Shown one piece after another: positions 47,751 through 57,860 of a DNA stretch of 64,000 nucleotides (position 1 is its first letter; every line of letters starts with the position of its first letter). Both the position numbers and the translations under genes were made by a program. This DNA comes from Candidatus Poribacteria bacterium. Lineage in GTDB: Bacteria; Poribacteria; WGA-4E; GCA-2687025. Location: positions 1 through 64,000 of the forward strand of contig JABGQA010000106.1 in assembly GCA_018644665.1 (NCBI GenBank), given 5' to 3'. The notes beneath the pieces are model-generated. The model was not told the origin of the DNA. It ran no database searches and was given only the letters and a program-made list of their open reading frames with translations.

Positions 47751-48876
47751 CCCGCGCGGCCTCTACATCCACGTCCCTTTCTGCCTGTACAGGTGCTACT
47801 ACTGCGACTTCGCGACATCGCCTCACGTCCCGGGCGTTGTCGATCCCTTCCTTGAGTCCGTTCGACGTGAGGCCGCGACCTACGCGTCCGCCGATTCGTC
47901 CATAGCGTCGATCTATCTCGGCGGCGGCACCCCGTCCGTGCTGTCCGGCGACCAGATGCTCAGGCTACTCGCTGCAATGCGCGCGACGTTCCCGGTGTCC
48001 GACGGTGTGGAGGTGACCGTCGAGGCAAACCCCGAGACATTGGCGGCCGCGAAGCTGCGCGCGTACCGGGACGCTGGCGTCACGCGACTCTCGATCGGCG
48101 TACAGGCCCTGGACGACGCGACGCTGAAGCGACTCGGGCGGGATCACACTGCCGAGCACTCGACGCGCGCGGTGAGGATGGCGCGCGACGCCGACTTCGA
48201 GAGCGTCAGCGTAGACCTCATATTCGGGCTGCCCGGGCAGGACAGCGAACACTGGTCGGCGACGCTACAGGATGGGCTCGCGCTGCGTCCCGACCACATC
48301 TCGCTCTACGGCCTGACGGTCGAGCCGAAGACGGTGTTCGACTTCATGCGCCGCCAGCAGACTCTCAGTGTACCGTCGGACGACCAGCAGGCCGATATGT
48401 ACGCCGAGGCGATCGACACGGCGTTGGCAGCGGGCTACGAACACTACGAGATTTCCAGCTTCGCCAGCCCGGGCCACGAGAGCCGACACAACATGACGTA
48501 TTGGGCCGACGAGTCGTACATTGGCCTCGGGCCGAGCGCATGTGGCTACCTCGCGGGACGCCGCTACGCAAACGTCCGCGGCACGAGATCCTACATGAAG
48601 CGGGTCGACGCCGGGGACTCGGCCGTCGTGGAGGAGGAGACGCTCACCGGCATCGATGCGCGCGCCCAGACGCTGATGTTGGGACTCAGGCGGCTCGGTG
48701 GCGTGCGCCGCGACGACTATCACCGGCGGTACGGCCGCGACATAGTCGACGACTTCGGCGACACTATGGCGCCGCTTGAGGACGCGGGCCTGCTGCGGCT
48801 GTCGGCCGCCTCCATCCGCCTGACGCGGCGCGGGGTTCTGCTGTCTAACGAGGTGTTCGTGCGTCTCCTGCCGTGA
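47662..48876 (+). CDS. hemW: radical SAM heme chaperone HemW
   Basis: Radical SAM protein once called oxygen-independent coproporphyrinogen oxidase-like; HemW carries heme to target proteins. The cluster motif is CLYRCYYC in GLYIHVPFCLYRCYYCDFAT, followed by IYLGGGTPSVLS, EANPETL, IGVQALDDATLKRLGR and LIFGLPGQDSEHW. The long frame begins at ATG 47662 inside lepB; a TTG at 47698 (AGGTGG upstream) is a likely alternative, and the conserved part begins only at about 47757. The product is 404 residues at most, near normal size. HemW versus HemN: the absence of the HemN-specific N-terminal region favours HemW. Confidence 0.9.
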   Translation: MCASGTSLGGCGLGASARESEHSKEPPVSSPRGLYIHVPFCLYRCYYCDFATSPHVPGVVDPFLESVRREAATYASADSSIASIYLGGGTPSVLSGDQMLRLLAAMRATFPVSDGVEVTVEANPETLAAAKLRAYRDAGVTRLSIGVQALDDATLKRLGRDHTAEHSTRAVRMARDADFESVSVDLIFGLPGQDSEHWSATLQDGLALRPDHISLYGLTVEPKTVFDFMRRQQTLSVPSDDQQADMYAEAIDTALAAGYEHYEISSFASPGHESRHNMTYWADESYIGLGPSACGYLAGRRYANVRGTRSYMKRVDAGDSAVVEEETLTGIDARAQTLMLGLRRLGGVRRDDYHRRYGRDIVDDFGDTMAPLEDAGLLRLSAASIRLTRRGVLLSNEVFVRLLP

Positions 48877-48884
48877 GGGCGCGC

Positions 48885-50402
48885 TCAGTCGTCATCCCGG
48901 TCGACGGTGGGACGAAGCGTAAGGCGATTGCCGTCGAACCGCGCCTCAATGCGCTCGTACCCCTGGAAATGGCGGCGGAAGTCCGGGTGGGCCATGGCGT
49001 CCGCGCCCAACTTCATCACAAGCGGGCCATCACCATCGTCGATCTTGATGCGGGGAGCGGGCGTGTCCGCGTCGGCCACTGGCGCCGGCGCTAGCGGGTC
49101 GAAGGTGTCCCCGTTCATGGGCGTGTAGACCGGACGGGCGCCGGACAGCTTGTGCCGCAACGCCTGGATCGCGTCTGGACGGCCGTGCGTGAGGACGACC
49201 GCGCTGGGTTTGACCGCGTTCACCACGGAGCAGAGCTGCGGTTGGTCGGCGTGCATCGGCACGTCATACGTCTGCACCCGGCACGCCACGCTCAGCCGCC
49301 CGTCGGGTGAGGGGACCCACCCGCCGTCAAGAGCCGCTCGCAGGGGCGCCGGCAGGTCGTCTTCGTCGCCCGAGGCGGGCACGAAGATCGCCGAATGGGC
49401 ATCGTGGGCGACGGCCTCGGCGTACTCGGTGAGTGGGGAGGCGGCGCCTGGCGATGGCGCGACGATCGCGCACGCAGGGCCGGCATCGGTCCACGCATGC
49501 GCCGGGCCCTCGGGCATGGGCAGGATATCGGGTGTCGTGGCGCTCCCGTCCGCCCAGAAGAGGTCGCGGCGCGAGTTTACGACGTATCGCCTCAGAGGAT
49601 CGGCGAGATGGGGCAACATCCTGCCCAGGACATCGCAGATGCCCGCCACGTCACGCGCGACGCGCACGGGGAACCGGGGTGTCTGCCCGGACATCATCGA
49701 ACTGCGCAGCGCAAGCACAATCTCCTGCGCCCTTCCGAACCTGTCCGCGACAACCACGGCGGAGCCGCCAGCGCCGACCACTTCCGCGACATCAGCGACC
49801 AGTGCCCCCTCCTTGCGCCTGCGCGCGTCGAGGGCTCTGTCGCCTCCCATCGCCCCGAGGATCATCACGTCAGGGGAGATGTCGTCGGGAGCCTGGAACA
49901 CGCCCGTCATGCGATGGGCGGCGGTCGCTATGTCCGCGCAGAACATCACCGACGCGTCGCTCGCGCGTAGCGTGACCGATGCCGCGCCGACGACGTGCCC
50001 GGCCTGCGTAAGGCAGCCCTCGATGCCGTACGCGATCTCGAACCATTCTCCGTACGGTCGCGCCAGCAGTGACCCCGGCTCCGCCGTCGGTGGGCCCGAC
50101 CAGGAAGAGGCGAGCGCTCCGACGAGTTCGCAAGTGGCCTCGCTAGCGTACACGGGTGTTGTCGTATGCCGGCGCCGGAACTCACCGATGGCGCCGGCGT
50201 GGTCCCGATGCGCGTGGGTGATGAACAGAGCGTCGACCCGGCCGTCGGTGAGCGCGTCGAGTTGGTCGAGGTCGGGCAGGGCCTCTGGCCCGCCCGCATG
50301 GGGGCGCAGTCCGCAATCCAGAACCACGTTCGTTCCGCCAAGCTGTACGAGGTGGCAGTTCGCCCCGATCTCGAACCCGCCGCCGATGGCCGTGTAGAGC
50401 AA
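48885..50402 (-). CDS. beta-CASP metallo-beta-lactamase-fold hydrolase
   Basis: A TTG at 50402 with GGAG five bases upstream gives 505 residues; a longer frame starting at 50474 would run into the upstream gene. The MBL motif is FITHAHRDHAGA (about 80-91), followed by LTQAGHVVGAASV and VMFCADIATAAHR, then a beta-CASP insertion and the C-terminal VVLTHGRPDAIQALRH element. This is the CPSF-73/RNase J-like class of nucleases acting on RNA or DNA. Exact substrate is unknown. It is downstream of a DUF6785-type gene, with 31 bases between. Confidence 0.8.
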   Translation of the reverse strand: MLYTAIGGGFEIGANCHLVQLGGTNVVLDCGLRPHAGGPEALPDLDQLDALTDGRVDALFITHAHRDHAGAIGEFRRRHTTTPVYASEATCELVGALASSWSGPPTAEPGSLLARPYGEWFEIAYGIEGCLTQAGHVVGAASVTLRASDASVMFCADIATAAHRMTGVFQAPDDISPDVMILGAMGGDRALDARRRKEGALVADVAEVVGAGGSAVVVADRFGRAQEIVLALRSSMMSGQTPRFPVRVARDVAGICDVLGRMLPHLADPLRRYVVNSRRDLFWADGSATTPDILPMPEGPAHAWTDAGPACAIVAPSPGAASPLTEYAEAVAHDAHSAIFVPASGDEDDLPAPLRAALDGGWVPSPDGRLSVACRVQTYDVPMHADQPQLCSVVNAVKPSAVVLTHGRPDAIQALRHKLSGARPVYTPMNGDTFDPLAPAPVADADTPAPRIKIDDGDGPLVMKLGADAMAHPDFRRHFQGYERIEARFDGNRLTLRPTVDRDDD

Positions 50403-50433
50403 GCTATCTCCTACTCGTCGGGGGCGTTCGTCG

Positions 50434-52461
50434 CTAGAGCGTGTGGCCGGAGCCGGATGAGGGCATGTACACATTGAGCGCGAGGCTGACGACGCTCAGG
50501 ATGCTCCTCGGTATGAAATCGCCCAGCACGAGGCCGAGGAAGAACGGCATCGCGCGTCGATAGGCGGGCAGCCCCGCGAACTTCAGGATGACGAACTTGA
50601 GCAGCCAACTGACCATTACCGGGAACCAGAAGTAGATCATGCCACCCCACGACGCGCCCGACAGCACATAGCCAGAGGCGTGGAGCGGCCACCAGAGCAG
50701 ACGCGCGCGCATGAACTGCAGGAACGTCACGAAGGCGAAGCCGCCGACCATGAACCCCATCCCCTGCGCGTCCGGCGCCACCGGCGATAGGACCCATCGC
50801 GCAACTGGATCCCAACTCTCCCAGCCGAAGTTCCCGACGTGCCCCCGGAACTTAGCCGCCACACCGCCCTCGTACGAGAAGTGCAGGTACGACCAGAACG
50901 TCGCGACGCAGCCGAGGCCAATCGCCAGGGCCATCGCCCACACGAGACGGGAGCCCGGAATGCCGCTCCGCTCGCCGATACGCAACGCCTCTACCTGATT
51001 CGGCATGGGATGCGACCGATTGCAGCGGTTGAACGCGTACACGAACGTGAGCGACGTCAGGTTCTGCGCCCCGATGCGGCGTGTCCCGAAGATATCCACC
51101 ATCATCTGCCGCGGGTTGATACCGATCACCTCGTGATATGGCGGCCCCAGGGCAGCGCGCACGTGTCCCAGCGCCAGCGCGAACGCCAGGAACAGCGCGT
51201 ACCAGCACACGACGACCCACAACGACATGCCGACCATGACGCACATGGCCACCACCGCGGCGCTGCTCACAACCGTTAGAATGGTGAGCGTCCGGTACCC
51301 GACCGGCTCGCCTGCGTCGATCCGCTCGCCTCGGCCGCATGCGCTACGCGCCACAGCCGCGATGTGTCTGCGACCCGTCCACAGCGCGATCACTGCCACA
51401 CCGATCCAACCGCCGGTCGCTCGGTCGTTCAGGTGCAGGTCTTCCCAGCCGGCGACTGCCGCGAACACGCGCTCCGCGCGCGTCAGCCAAAAGAAGAACC
51501 AGCACGAGAATGCAAGGTCGAGCGGCATGAAGTACGCCAAACCCACGATGGCGAAGTTGTACGACATGGACACGTAGCCGATCGCGTTCCATGGGCGGTC
51601 CCGTAGGAACGGATCGAGCCGGAAGTTAGCCGGGAAGCCGGGCACGAACGGGAATAGATCGTGCACGCCCGCCAGCAGACGAACCGATCCGGCGATGCCG
51701 ATCCCGATCCAGAGCGCGCGGGAACGCCAGAACGTGCCGTTCGTGGTCATCTGGAGGGGGAGGTGTGTCAGCGGGAAACTGAGCTTCTCTCGTTCCGCCC
51801 ATTGCCGGCGCAGGATCAGCCCGACACACAAGAGCGAGCCGTACACCGCCGTGATGAACAGCGACCAGAACGCCACGGGCACGAGCCACGCTCGCATGTG
51901 CCGCCCGGCGTAAAGGCTGGACTCGCCGTCGAAGTAGCCCGTCAGCAGCAGCGGATCTGTAACGGTGAGCCACTGTGGGATCAGCCTGGCGAACAGCTCG
52001 ACGTATTGGTTCTCCGGCGACGCGAACCAGAACGGGTGCGCTAGCGTGCCCATGAAGATGGCCATCATCGCGTGGCCGGAGATGGTCGACACCATCGTGA
52101 CCATGATGTATGAGAGCAACATCTCGCGCGGCGTGAACGCGGCGACCGGCGCCCACCTCTTCAGCAGACCGTTGAGACCCAGGAGCACGGCGAGGGTGAA
52201 GATCGCGTTGGAGAACGGTGACACGAGCGTGTAGACGGCGTACCACAGCTCGCTCGCAATGCCGACCCAGTACGCGTTGATGACTGTGAGGAGCAGGCCG
52301 AGCGCGAGCGCGCGAGCGCGGAATGGCGTGACTGGCGCGTCGGTCGGCTTCACGGAATCTATGACTCTCACGGCGCGGGCGGCGGGGCCGAGTCTGGTCA
52401 GCGGCCCTCGGCGCCCACAGAGTAACTGAGCGACGTGGCATTTGCACGCGGCGCCGAGCAT
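50434..52461 (-). CDS. large polytopic membrane protein, DUF6785/DUF6784 type (copy 2)
   Basis: Up to 675 residues; a GTG at 52371 (MRVIDSVKP) or 52353 is a more probable start, because the first 30 residues look non-coding. It shares with the protein at 3777-5738 the order of landmarks: WLVPVAFWSLFITAVYGSL, REKLSFPLTHLPLQM, DLAFSCWFFFWLTRAERV, a C-terminal YFWFPVMVSWLLKFVILKF and MPFFLGLVLGDFIPR. The two are diverged paralogues. About a dozen hydrophobic segments predict an inner-membrane transporter-like protein of unknown substrate. Its neighbour is the beta-CASP hydrolase. Confidence 0.75.
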   Translation of the reverse strand: MLGAACKCHVAQLLCGRRGPLTRLGPAARAVRVIDSVKPTDAPVTPFRARALALGLLLTVINAYWVGIASELWYAVYTLVSPFSNAIFTLAVLLGLNGLLKRWAPVAAFTPREMLLSYIMVTMVSTISGHAMMAIFMGTLAHPFWFASPENQYVELFARLIPQWLTVTDPLLLTGYFDGESSLYAGRHMRAWLVPVAFWSLFITAVYGSLLCVGLILRRQWAEREKLSFPLTHLPLQMTTNGTFWRSRALWIGIGIAGSVRLLAGVHDLFPFVPGFPANFRLDPFLRDRPWNAIGYVSMSYNFAIVGLAYFMPLDLAFSCWFFFWLTRAERVFAAVAGWEDLHLNDRATGGWIGVAVIALWTGRRHIAAVARSACGRGERIDAGEPVGYRTLTILTVVSSAAVVAMCVMVGMSLWVVVCWYALFLAFALALGHVRAALGPPYHEVIGINPRQMMVDIFGTRRIGAQNLTSLTFVYAFNRCNRSHPMPNQVEALRIGERSGIPGSRLVWAMALAIGLGCVATFWSYLHFSYEGGVAAKFRGHVGNFGWESWDPVARWVLSPVAPDAQGMGFMVGGFAFVTFLQFMRARLLWWPLHASGYVLSGASWGGMIYFWFPVMVSWLLKFVILKFAGLPAYRRAMPFFLGLVLGDFIPRSILSVVSLALNVYMPSSGSGHTL

Positions 52462-52964
52462 AGGGCCGCGCAGAGGCCCGATCAGACTGGCGACGTGAGC
52501 GCCTTCCAGGATATCGCCGAGTAACCGATGTCGACGAACGCCTCGTGAACTTGCGGTCGGCGCTCACAAGGCATGCTCCGGCGTCGGCTATGAAGCCGCT
52601 ACAGTGCGAGTCGCCCTGTTTGCCTGGCCGCGCACGGGCCCCGCTGCCGAAGTTCCCACCGATTCGGCTGAGAAGCGTAACCACGCTCCCCGCAGGTGAT
52701 GCGAGCGCCGGAGCGACCACCGCAGTTCCGTCCCATGGGGCCCGCTGGCAGGCTCCCGACGGGAGAGGCCGATGCCGCCATGGTCCCGATCTAGCTCCCA
52801 TGGCTAGCGATGCCCACAAACACGCGTCCGCGTTGCCAGACGTTGAAAGGCCCTGAGGGCTCGGGTCGGCCCTTTGTCGGTCTGTTGGGCGCATGCTATC
52901 CTTCACCCGCCACCGCGTGCGGGCCGGAGCGGACACCCTAGCACCTATCGCTGGAGGACGGACG
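52462..52964. other. intergenic stretch, no gene recognised
   Basis: About 500 bases separate the divergent DUF6785-type gene and the TPR gene. Short open frames exist on both strands but none has a plausible start, ribosome site or motif. No tRNA-like or strong terminator structure was seen. Promoters for both flanking genes must lie here. Confidence 0.5.
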
Positions 52965-54980
52965 GTGAAGCGCTGTTTGCCGGTAGCGGCGAAGTTTGGC
53001 GGCGGCGGCCTCCTGGTGGCTGCCCTCAGTTGTTGCATCGCGTGCGGGGGCGCGGCCGGGCAGGCGGCGAAGCTGGCCGATGCGGGCCAATACGAGCAGG
53101 CCCTGGCCTCGTACGAGCAGACCGTAGCCGCGAAGCCTGGGACCGTGGACGCACGCAAGGCCCAGTTGGCGATTGCCCAGATACAGATAGCGGACCTTGG
53201 CGACCCGGTCTCGGGCCTCGCGACGTACCAGTCTGTCGTCGACGCGGCCGCTGACAGCGAGGAAGGCCTGGCGGCGGGCTACGCCATCGGCGTTCACCAT
53301 TTCGGCGCCGAGGAGTACGCGCTGGCGGCCGCGGCGTTCCAGGCTGTGGTGCAGGCCGGCCCCACGAGCGAGACCGCAGCCGAAGCGCAGATCCGACTGG
53401 CCATGTCGCAAGAGAGGTCGAACGACCTCGAGGCGGCGCAACAGACCTATGCAGCGTACTCTCAACTGCACTCGGATACTGACGCGGCTCTGATGGCGAT
53501 CGAGAAGCGCGCGCAGCTCCTCGATCAGCTTGGCAAGAAGTCCGAGGCGATAGCAGAACGCCAGCGCGTCGTGCGGGACTACGGCGCGCAACCCAGCGAA
53601 GCCGCCGCGCCGATAGTCGAGTTGGCCCGTGAGGGTCTGCTCGCAGCGGGGGCAGAAGTGCCCGCGCCGATCACCGCGGCGACGCGGTCCGACGCGACGC
53701 TACGCCGGGAGGCCCTGGACAGGGTGCGCGACCGCGACCGGCCGGCCTCCGCGAGGCGCGCCTCCGCAGAGCGCGCGGAAGCGAACGTGTTCGGCGTCGA
53801 CGCCGGGGCGTTGATGAACCAGATGAATGTCCAGGCGGACGACCAGGGCACGATGTACGACGCGATGTTCTCACTCGCCAACGCGATGTTCTACGGCGAC
53901 CAGTTCAAGGAGGCCGGCGCGCTCTACCAGGGCTCGATCGAGATGGCCGAGGCCGAAGTGGGCATGGGCTGGGAGAACATGGGCGCGGCGTACAAAGCGC
54001 TTGCCGACGTGTACCGCAAACTGGGTCTCGACGACCACGCTGCGAAGGCGCTCACGGAAGCAATCCGCAAGAACCCGGACGCGATCGACCAGATCATCGC
54101 CAGTGGGCAGTACGACTACGGGGTCGAGAACTACCAGGCGGCGATAGACACGTGGTCGTCCATCGCCGGTATGAAGCCGGGCAAGGATTCCGAGATCTAC
54201 TACAAGATGGGTTTGGCGTACAAGCACCTCAAGAACACCCCAGCGGAGGTGGACAGCCTGGAGCGGTCGCTGGGCGCCAGCCCGGCCAACAAGGACGCGG
54301 CGCAGAGCATGGCGGAGGTCTTGTACTATCGCGCCGGACAGCGCTCACGGTCGTACCTTTTCCAGGATGTCGTCGACGACAAGGGCGGTTGGCCGGCGTA
54401 CCTCGAACTTGGCAAGCTCGGACTCAAGCACGGGTACTACCTCAGCGCGCAGCAGCAGTTCAACATCGGCGCTCGGATCGCCACCAAGGTCGCCGAAACG
54501 TCTCCCGACGAGGGCGCCAAACTGGAGGCCGCCGAGGCCGCCGCGGGCATGTCCGCCCTCAAGGCGATCGTCAAAGGGCGCAGAAACGCGGACCTACTCG
54601 ACGAAGCCGCGCTCGAACTGGCGCCGGTCGCGGAAGCCAATCCCGAAAACGCCCTGGTGCGGTACGCCGCCGGGCTCCACGCGGTCGACAGGGGTGACGT
54701 CGACACGGCGACGGCGGAGTTCACCAAGGCAATGGAACTCACGCCTCGCGACTCCACGCCCGTGCACGCCTTGGCGAACCTGCATGTAAGCCAGGGGTTC
54801 CTGGGAGCCGCGGTGGAACTGTATTCGACGTTCCTCGAGCGGAACCCGCGAGACAAGGCGGTGCAGCAACGGCGTGACCTGCTCCAGGCCCAGGCCGGGA
54901 CGCCTGCCGCCACCACGCCTACCGCCGCGCCTGCTGCCCCAACGCCTGGGCCCACCACGCCTGCTGCGCCAACGCCGTAG
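52965..54980 (+). CDS. TPR-repeat lipoprotein-like exported protein
   Basis: A GTG at 52965 with GGAGG seven bases upstream gives 671 residues. A signal sequence (GGGLLVAALSCCIACGG) with a Cys-rich end suggests lipidation, though the lipobox is not canonical. The body is made of TPR-like helix pairs (AGQYEQALASYEQTVAAKPG; AYKALADVYRKLGLDDHAAK; AVELYSTFLERNPRDKAVQQ). The tail is a low-complexity Ala/Pro/Thr run with GTPAATTPTAAPAAP-like repeats. It probably scaffolds proteins in the periplasm. It precedes the inositol-monophosphatase-type gene. Confidence 0.78.
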   Translation: MKRCLPVAAKFGGGGLLVAALSCCIACGGAAGQAAKLADAGQYEQALASYEQTVAAKPGTVDARKAQLAIAQIQIADLGDPVSGLATYQSVVDAAADSEEGLAAGYAIGVHHFGAEEYALAAAAFQAVVQAGPTSETAAEAQIRLAMSQERSNDLEAAQQTYAAYSQLHSDTDAALMAIEKRAQLLDQLGKKSEAIAERQRVVRDYGAQPSEAAAPIVELAREGLLAAGAEVPAPITAATRSDATLRREALDRVRDRDRPASARRASAERAEANVFGVDAGALMNQMNVQADDQGTMYDAMFSLANAMFYGDQFKEAGALYQGSIEMAEAEVGMGWENMGAAYKALADVYRKLGLDDHAAKALTEAIRKNPDAIDQIIASGQYDYGVENYQAAIDTWSSIAGMKPGKDSEIYYKMGLAYKHLKNTPAEVDSLERSLGASPANKDAAQSMAEVLYYRAGQRSRSYLFQDVVDDKGGWPAYLELGKLGLKHGYYLSAQQQFNIGARIATKVAETSPDEGAKLEAAEAAAGMSALKAIVKGRRNADLLDEAALELAPVAEANPENALVRYAAGLHAVDRGDVDTATAEFTKAMELTPRDSTPVHALANLHVSQGFLGAAVELYSTFLERNPRDKAVQQRRDLLQAQAGTPAATTPTAAPAAPTPGPTTPAAPTP

Positions 54981-55002
54981 GCCGGATTCGCAAAGGACGC
55001 CC

Positions 55003-55809
55003 GTGCACGAACTACCAAGGCTGGTCCGTGAGGCGGAGCGCATCGCGCGAGAAGCGGGCGGGATCCTGCTTCGCCATTTCGAGCAGCTCACAGCCGTGGA
55101 GTCGAAGGGACATGGCGATCCCGTCACCGCTGCGGATCGGGAGTCCGAGGAGTACGTCCGTGAGGCGTGTGTTGCGGTAACGCCGGGCGTTCCGGTGTAT
55201 GGCGAAGAGTACGGACGGTACGGCGCCGACGGATCTCTGTCCGACGCCTGCTGGGTCGTCGATCCCCTCGACGGGACTGTGAACTATGCGGCGTCCATGC
55301 CTCTCTACGCCGTCAGCATCGCGTTCTTGCAGGCCGGGCGCCCGACGGTCGGTGTCATCTACGACCCCACGCGCGACCAGGCGTTCACGGCAGTCGAGGG
55401 CGCCGGAAGCTACCGCGACGGCGTGCGGATGACCGTCAGTGAGCGCGACCCATTCGACCCCGTCGCCCCGATCGCCATCTCGGCCGACATCATCAGGCGA
55501 CGACCCAAGTTCCTGACGCGGCTGCCGAAAGGCCGCAGCCTAGGATCGGCGGCGCTACAGATGTCCTATGTTGCGGCGGGGATATTCGACGCGGCGATGG
55601 ATCCGCTGACGAGGCTGTGGGACGTAGCCGCCGGGTCGCTGCTTGTGACCGAGGCCGGAGGCGTCGTGACGCGCTGGGACGGGTCGAGCATCTTCCCCGT
55701 GGCGCCCGATGATCCCGGCTTCGCCGGCGCCCCAGTGGAGTACCTCGTCAGCAACGGTCTGCGTCACGCCGACCTGGTCGACATGACTACGGGTTGGCCT
55801 GATTGCTAG
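55003..55809 (+). CDS. inositol monophosphatase family protein
   Basis: GTG at 55003 with AGGA upstream gives 268 residues. The metal site is built from GEEYG (about 69), WVVDPLDGTVNY (about 83-94) and LWDVAAGSLLVTEAGG (about 205-220). Members hydrolyse inositol monophosphate, histidinol phosphate, 3'-phosphoadenosine-5'-phosphate or fructose 1,6-bisphosphate; the subclass cannot be fixed from these motifs. The upstream TPR gene ends 22 bases before. Confidence 0.9.
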   Translation: MHELPRLVREAERIAREAGGILLRHFEQLTAVESKGHGDPVTAADRESEEYVREACVAVTPGVPVYGEEYGRYGADGSLSDACWVVDPLDGTVNYAASMPLYAVSIAFLQAGRPTVGVIYDPTRDQAFTAVEGAGSYRDGVRMTVSERDPFDPVAPIAISADIIRRRPKFLTRLPKGRSLGSAALQMSYVAAGIFDAAMDPLTRLWDVAAGSLLVTEAGGVVTRWDGSSIFPVAPDDPGFAGAPVEYLVSNGLRHADLVDMTTGWPDC

Positions 55810-55853
55810 CGGCCGAAAGCCGCGCGCCAACGCGCGCCAACGGACGGGTAGCG

Positions 55854-56114
55854 ATGCGCGGCCGACGCGTTCTCAACGCGATTATCGCTCTCATCCCACT
55901 CGTGGTGGTCGTCATCGCAGTAGTGTGCATCGTCCACGGCCTTGTGCGCTTCCTGAGGGGCGACGAGACGCTTGTCGCGGTCGTGTGGGCAATCGTAGCG
56001 CCGGTGCTCGTCGTTCCCGCCGGGCTGGGCGTGCAGGTGGTTCTCGTCAGATTCGCGACGCGTCACTATGGATCGGCGGAATATGAAGCGGAAGACGAGT
56101 CCTCGTTTCTCTAG
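55854..56114 (+). CDS. small two-helix membrane protein
   Basis: An 86-residue protein with two hydrophobic segments (LNAIIALIPLVVVVIAVVCIV and LVAVVWAIVAPVLVVPAGLGV) and a short acidic C-terminus EYEAEDESSFL. It overlaps the start of the sppA frame by about 30-45 bases, hinting at coupling. No family recognised; possibly a small accessory membrane protein. The ATG at 55854 lacks a strong ribosome site. Confidence 0.6.
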   Translation: MRGRRVLNAIIALIPLVVVVIAVVCIVHGLVRFLRGDETLVAVVWAIVAPVLVVPAGLGVQVVLVRFATRHYGSAEYEAEDESSFL

Positions 56115-57843
56115 GGTCGCTCGAGCCATCGCCGTCGCGTTGTCGGTCATCGGCATTGGCTGCGGCGCCCCGGAAGTGGCGGAGAACGTCGGCCTGCGCC
56201 GGGTGGTCGAGTTGCGCGTGTCCCACGACGGGCCATCGGGTCTCCTGCCGGGCCTGGGCTCTCGAGAACGGGCGGCCGCGCGTATCCTGGCCGTCACGCG
56301 GCGGGTTACAGACCTGCGCGAGGACGCCACCGTCGCGGGCATCCTGCTGCGCGCCGATGGCGGCGGAATGACGAGGGCGGACGTTCAGGAGATAACGACC
56401 GCGCTCGAGCAGTTCCGGCAATCGGGGAAGCAGGTGGTCGCCTACGCTCTCGGCCTGGGGAACGCCAGCTACACGTTGGCGTGCGCGGCCGACCGCATCG
56501 TGGTGCCGCCTACGGCTGTGGTGGACGTGATCGGCCTAACCGCGAGCGTGATGTTCTACAAGGATCTGATGGACAAGGTGGGCGTGCGCGCGGACTTCAT
56601 ACGCGCGGGTGAGTACAAGTCGGCTGTCGAGCCGTACACGCGCGCAGACATGTCGCCAGAGCACCGCGAGATGCTGGACCGGCTGCTGGACGACCTGTAC
56701 GCTCAGATGACGTCCGCGATCGCAACGGGCCGCGGCGTCTCGGTTGCTGAGGCCAGTGACATCATCGACGGCGGTCCGTACACCGCCACGGAGGCCCATG
56801 ACGCAGGCCTCGTCGACGCACTCGCATACGAGGACGAACTGGACGATTTCCTGGACACCCTCGTTGGCGAGGATGTCGAGCTTGTCCAGACAAGCAGACC
56901 ATCGCCGTCGTCGCAGGGCGGAATGGGCGCGCTCGTATCGCTCCTACAGGATGCCACCCGCGTGGACGCGGTCGCGCACTCCCCGAACGACAAGATAGCG
57001 CTCGTGCATGTCGACGGCATCATCACCACCGGCCGTGGTGGTGGGCTGGCTTCGGCGGGGGTTGCGTCATCTGGCGCGGTGAGTCGGGCGGTGCGCAGGG
57101 CCGCCGAGGATACGACGGTGAAGGCCATCGTTCTGCGGGTCAACAGCCCCGGCGGCTCCGCGCTCGCGTCGGACATCATCTGGCGAGCCGTTGTCGAAGC
57201 GGCCGAGGTCAAGACGGTCGTTGCGTCGATGGGTTCGGTCGCGGCGTCAGGCGGCTACTACGTCGCCATGGGCGCGGACCACATCCTCGCGGAGCCAGGG
57301 TCGGTCACCGGCAGTGTGGGCGTGTTTGGCGGCAAGTTCGACTTCGGCGGGCTGTACGAGAAGATCGGGGTGCGGCGCGAAGTCATCACGCGCGGCCGCA
57401 ACGCGACGATCTATGGGGATGTCGGCGGCTTCACGGACTCCGAGCGCGAGCGCGTAGGCGCCATCATCGACGAAATCTACCGCGACTTCGTATCGAAGGC
57501 CGCCGAGAGCAGGGACATGGCGTACGACGACATGGAGGCTCTCGCCCGCGGGCAGGTTTGGACGGGCGGCGAAGCCGAGAGCCACGGTCTTGTCGACGAA
57601 CTGGGCGGCTTGCGGCAGGCGTTCGCGGCGGCCAAGATCCGCGCCGGTTACTCGGAGGACCGGCAGTTCGAACTCCTGGAGCTGCCCAGAGCGCCGTCCA
57701 TCTGGGAGGTCCTGGACCGCGATGGGTGGACTTGGGCGGCGTTGCTGCCGGGACGGTCGTATCTTGCCAGTGTGGATGCGTGGCGCTCGCTGGCGAACGA
57801 ACGCGCCATCGCGCTGATACCGTTCGACGTGGCGTTCCGCTAG
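56068..57843 (+). CDS. sppA: signal peptide peptidase SppA, two-domain type
   Basis: Membrane-associated serine protease that degrades cleaved signal peptides. Up to 591 residues, with ATG 56083 (MKRKT) as an equally likely start. An N-terminal signal or anchor (VARAIAVALSVIGIGCG) precedes the N-terminal domain, where the catalytic Lys lies in RAGEYKSAVEPYTR, and the C-terminal domain, where the Ser lies in GSVAASGGYYVAMGAD. This matches the E. coli-type 67-kDa SppA, in which the dyad is split between halves, rather than the short Bacillus form. Confidence 0.92.
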   Translation: MDRRNMKRKTSPRFSRVARAIAVALSVIGIGCGAPEVAENVGLRRVVELRVSHDGPSGLLPGLGSRERAAARILAVTRRVTDLREDATVAGILLRADGGGMTRADVQEITTALEQFRQSGKQVVAYALGLGNASYTLACAADRIVVPPTAVVDVIGLTASVMFYKDLMDKVGVRADFIRAGEYKSAVEPYTRADMSPEHREMLDRLLDDLYAQMTSAIATGRGVSVAEASDIIDGGPYTATEAHDAGLVDALAYEDELDDFLDTLVGEDVELVQTSRPSPSSQGGMGALVSLLQDATRVDAVAHSPNDKIALVHVDGIITTGRGGGLASAGVASSGAVSRAVRRAAEDTTVKAIVLRVNSPGGSALASDIIWRAVVEAAEVKTVVASMGSVAASGGYYVAMGADHILAEPGSVTGSVGVFGGKFDFGGLYEKIGVRREVITRGRNATIYGDVGGFTDSERERVGAIIDEIYRDFVSKAAESRDMAYDDMEALARGQVWTGGEAESHGLVDELGGLRQAFAAAKIRAGYSEDRQFELLELPRAPSIWEVLDRDGWTWAALLPGRSYLASVDAWRSLANERAIALIPFDVAFR

Positions 57844-57860
57844 GGCCGGCGCCAGACGCG

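Noticed and set aside
49150..50397. 415-codon plus-strand frame opposite the beta-CASP hydrolase
   Set aside because: The Ser/Ala/Thr-rich product has no motif, whereas the minus strand carries the HxHxDH hydrolase motif.
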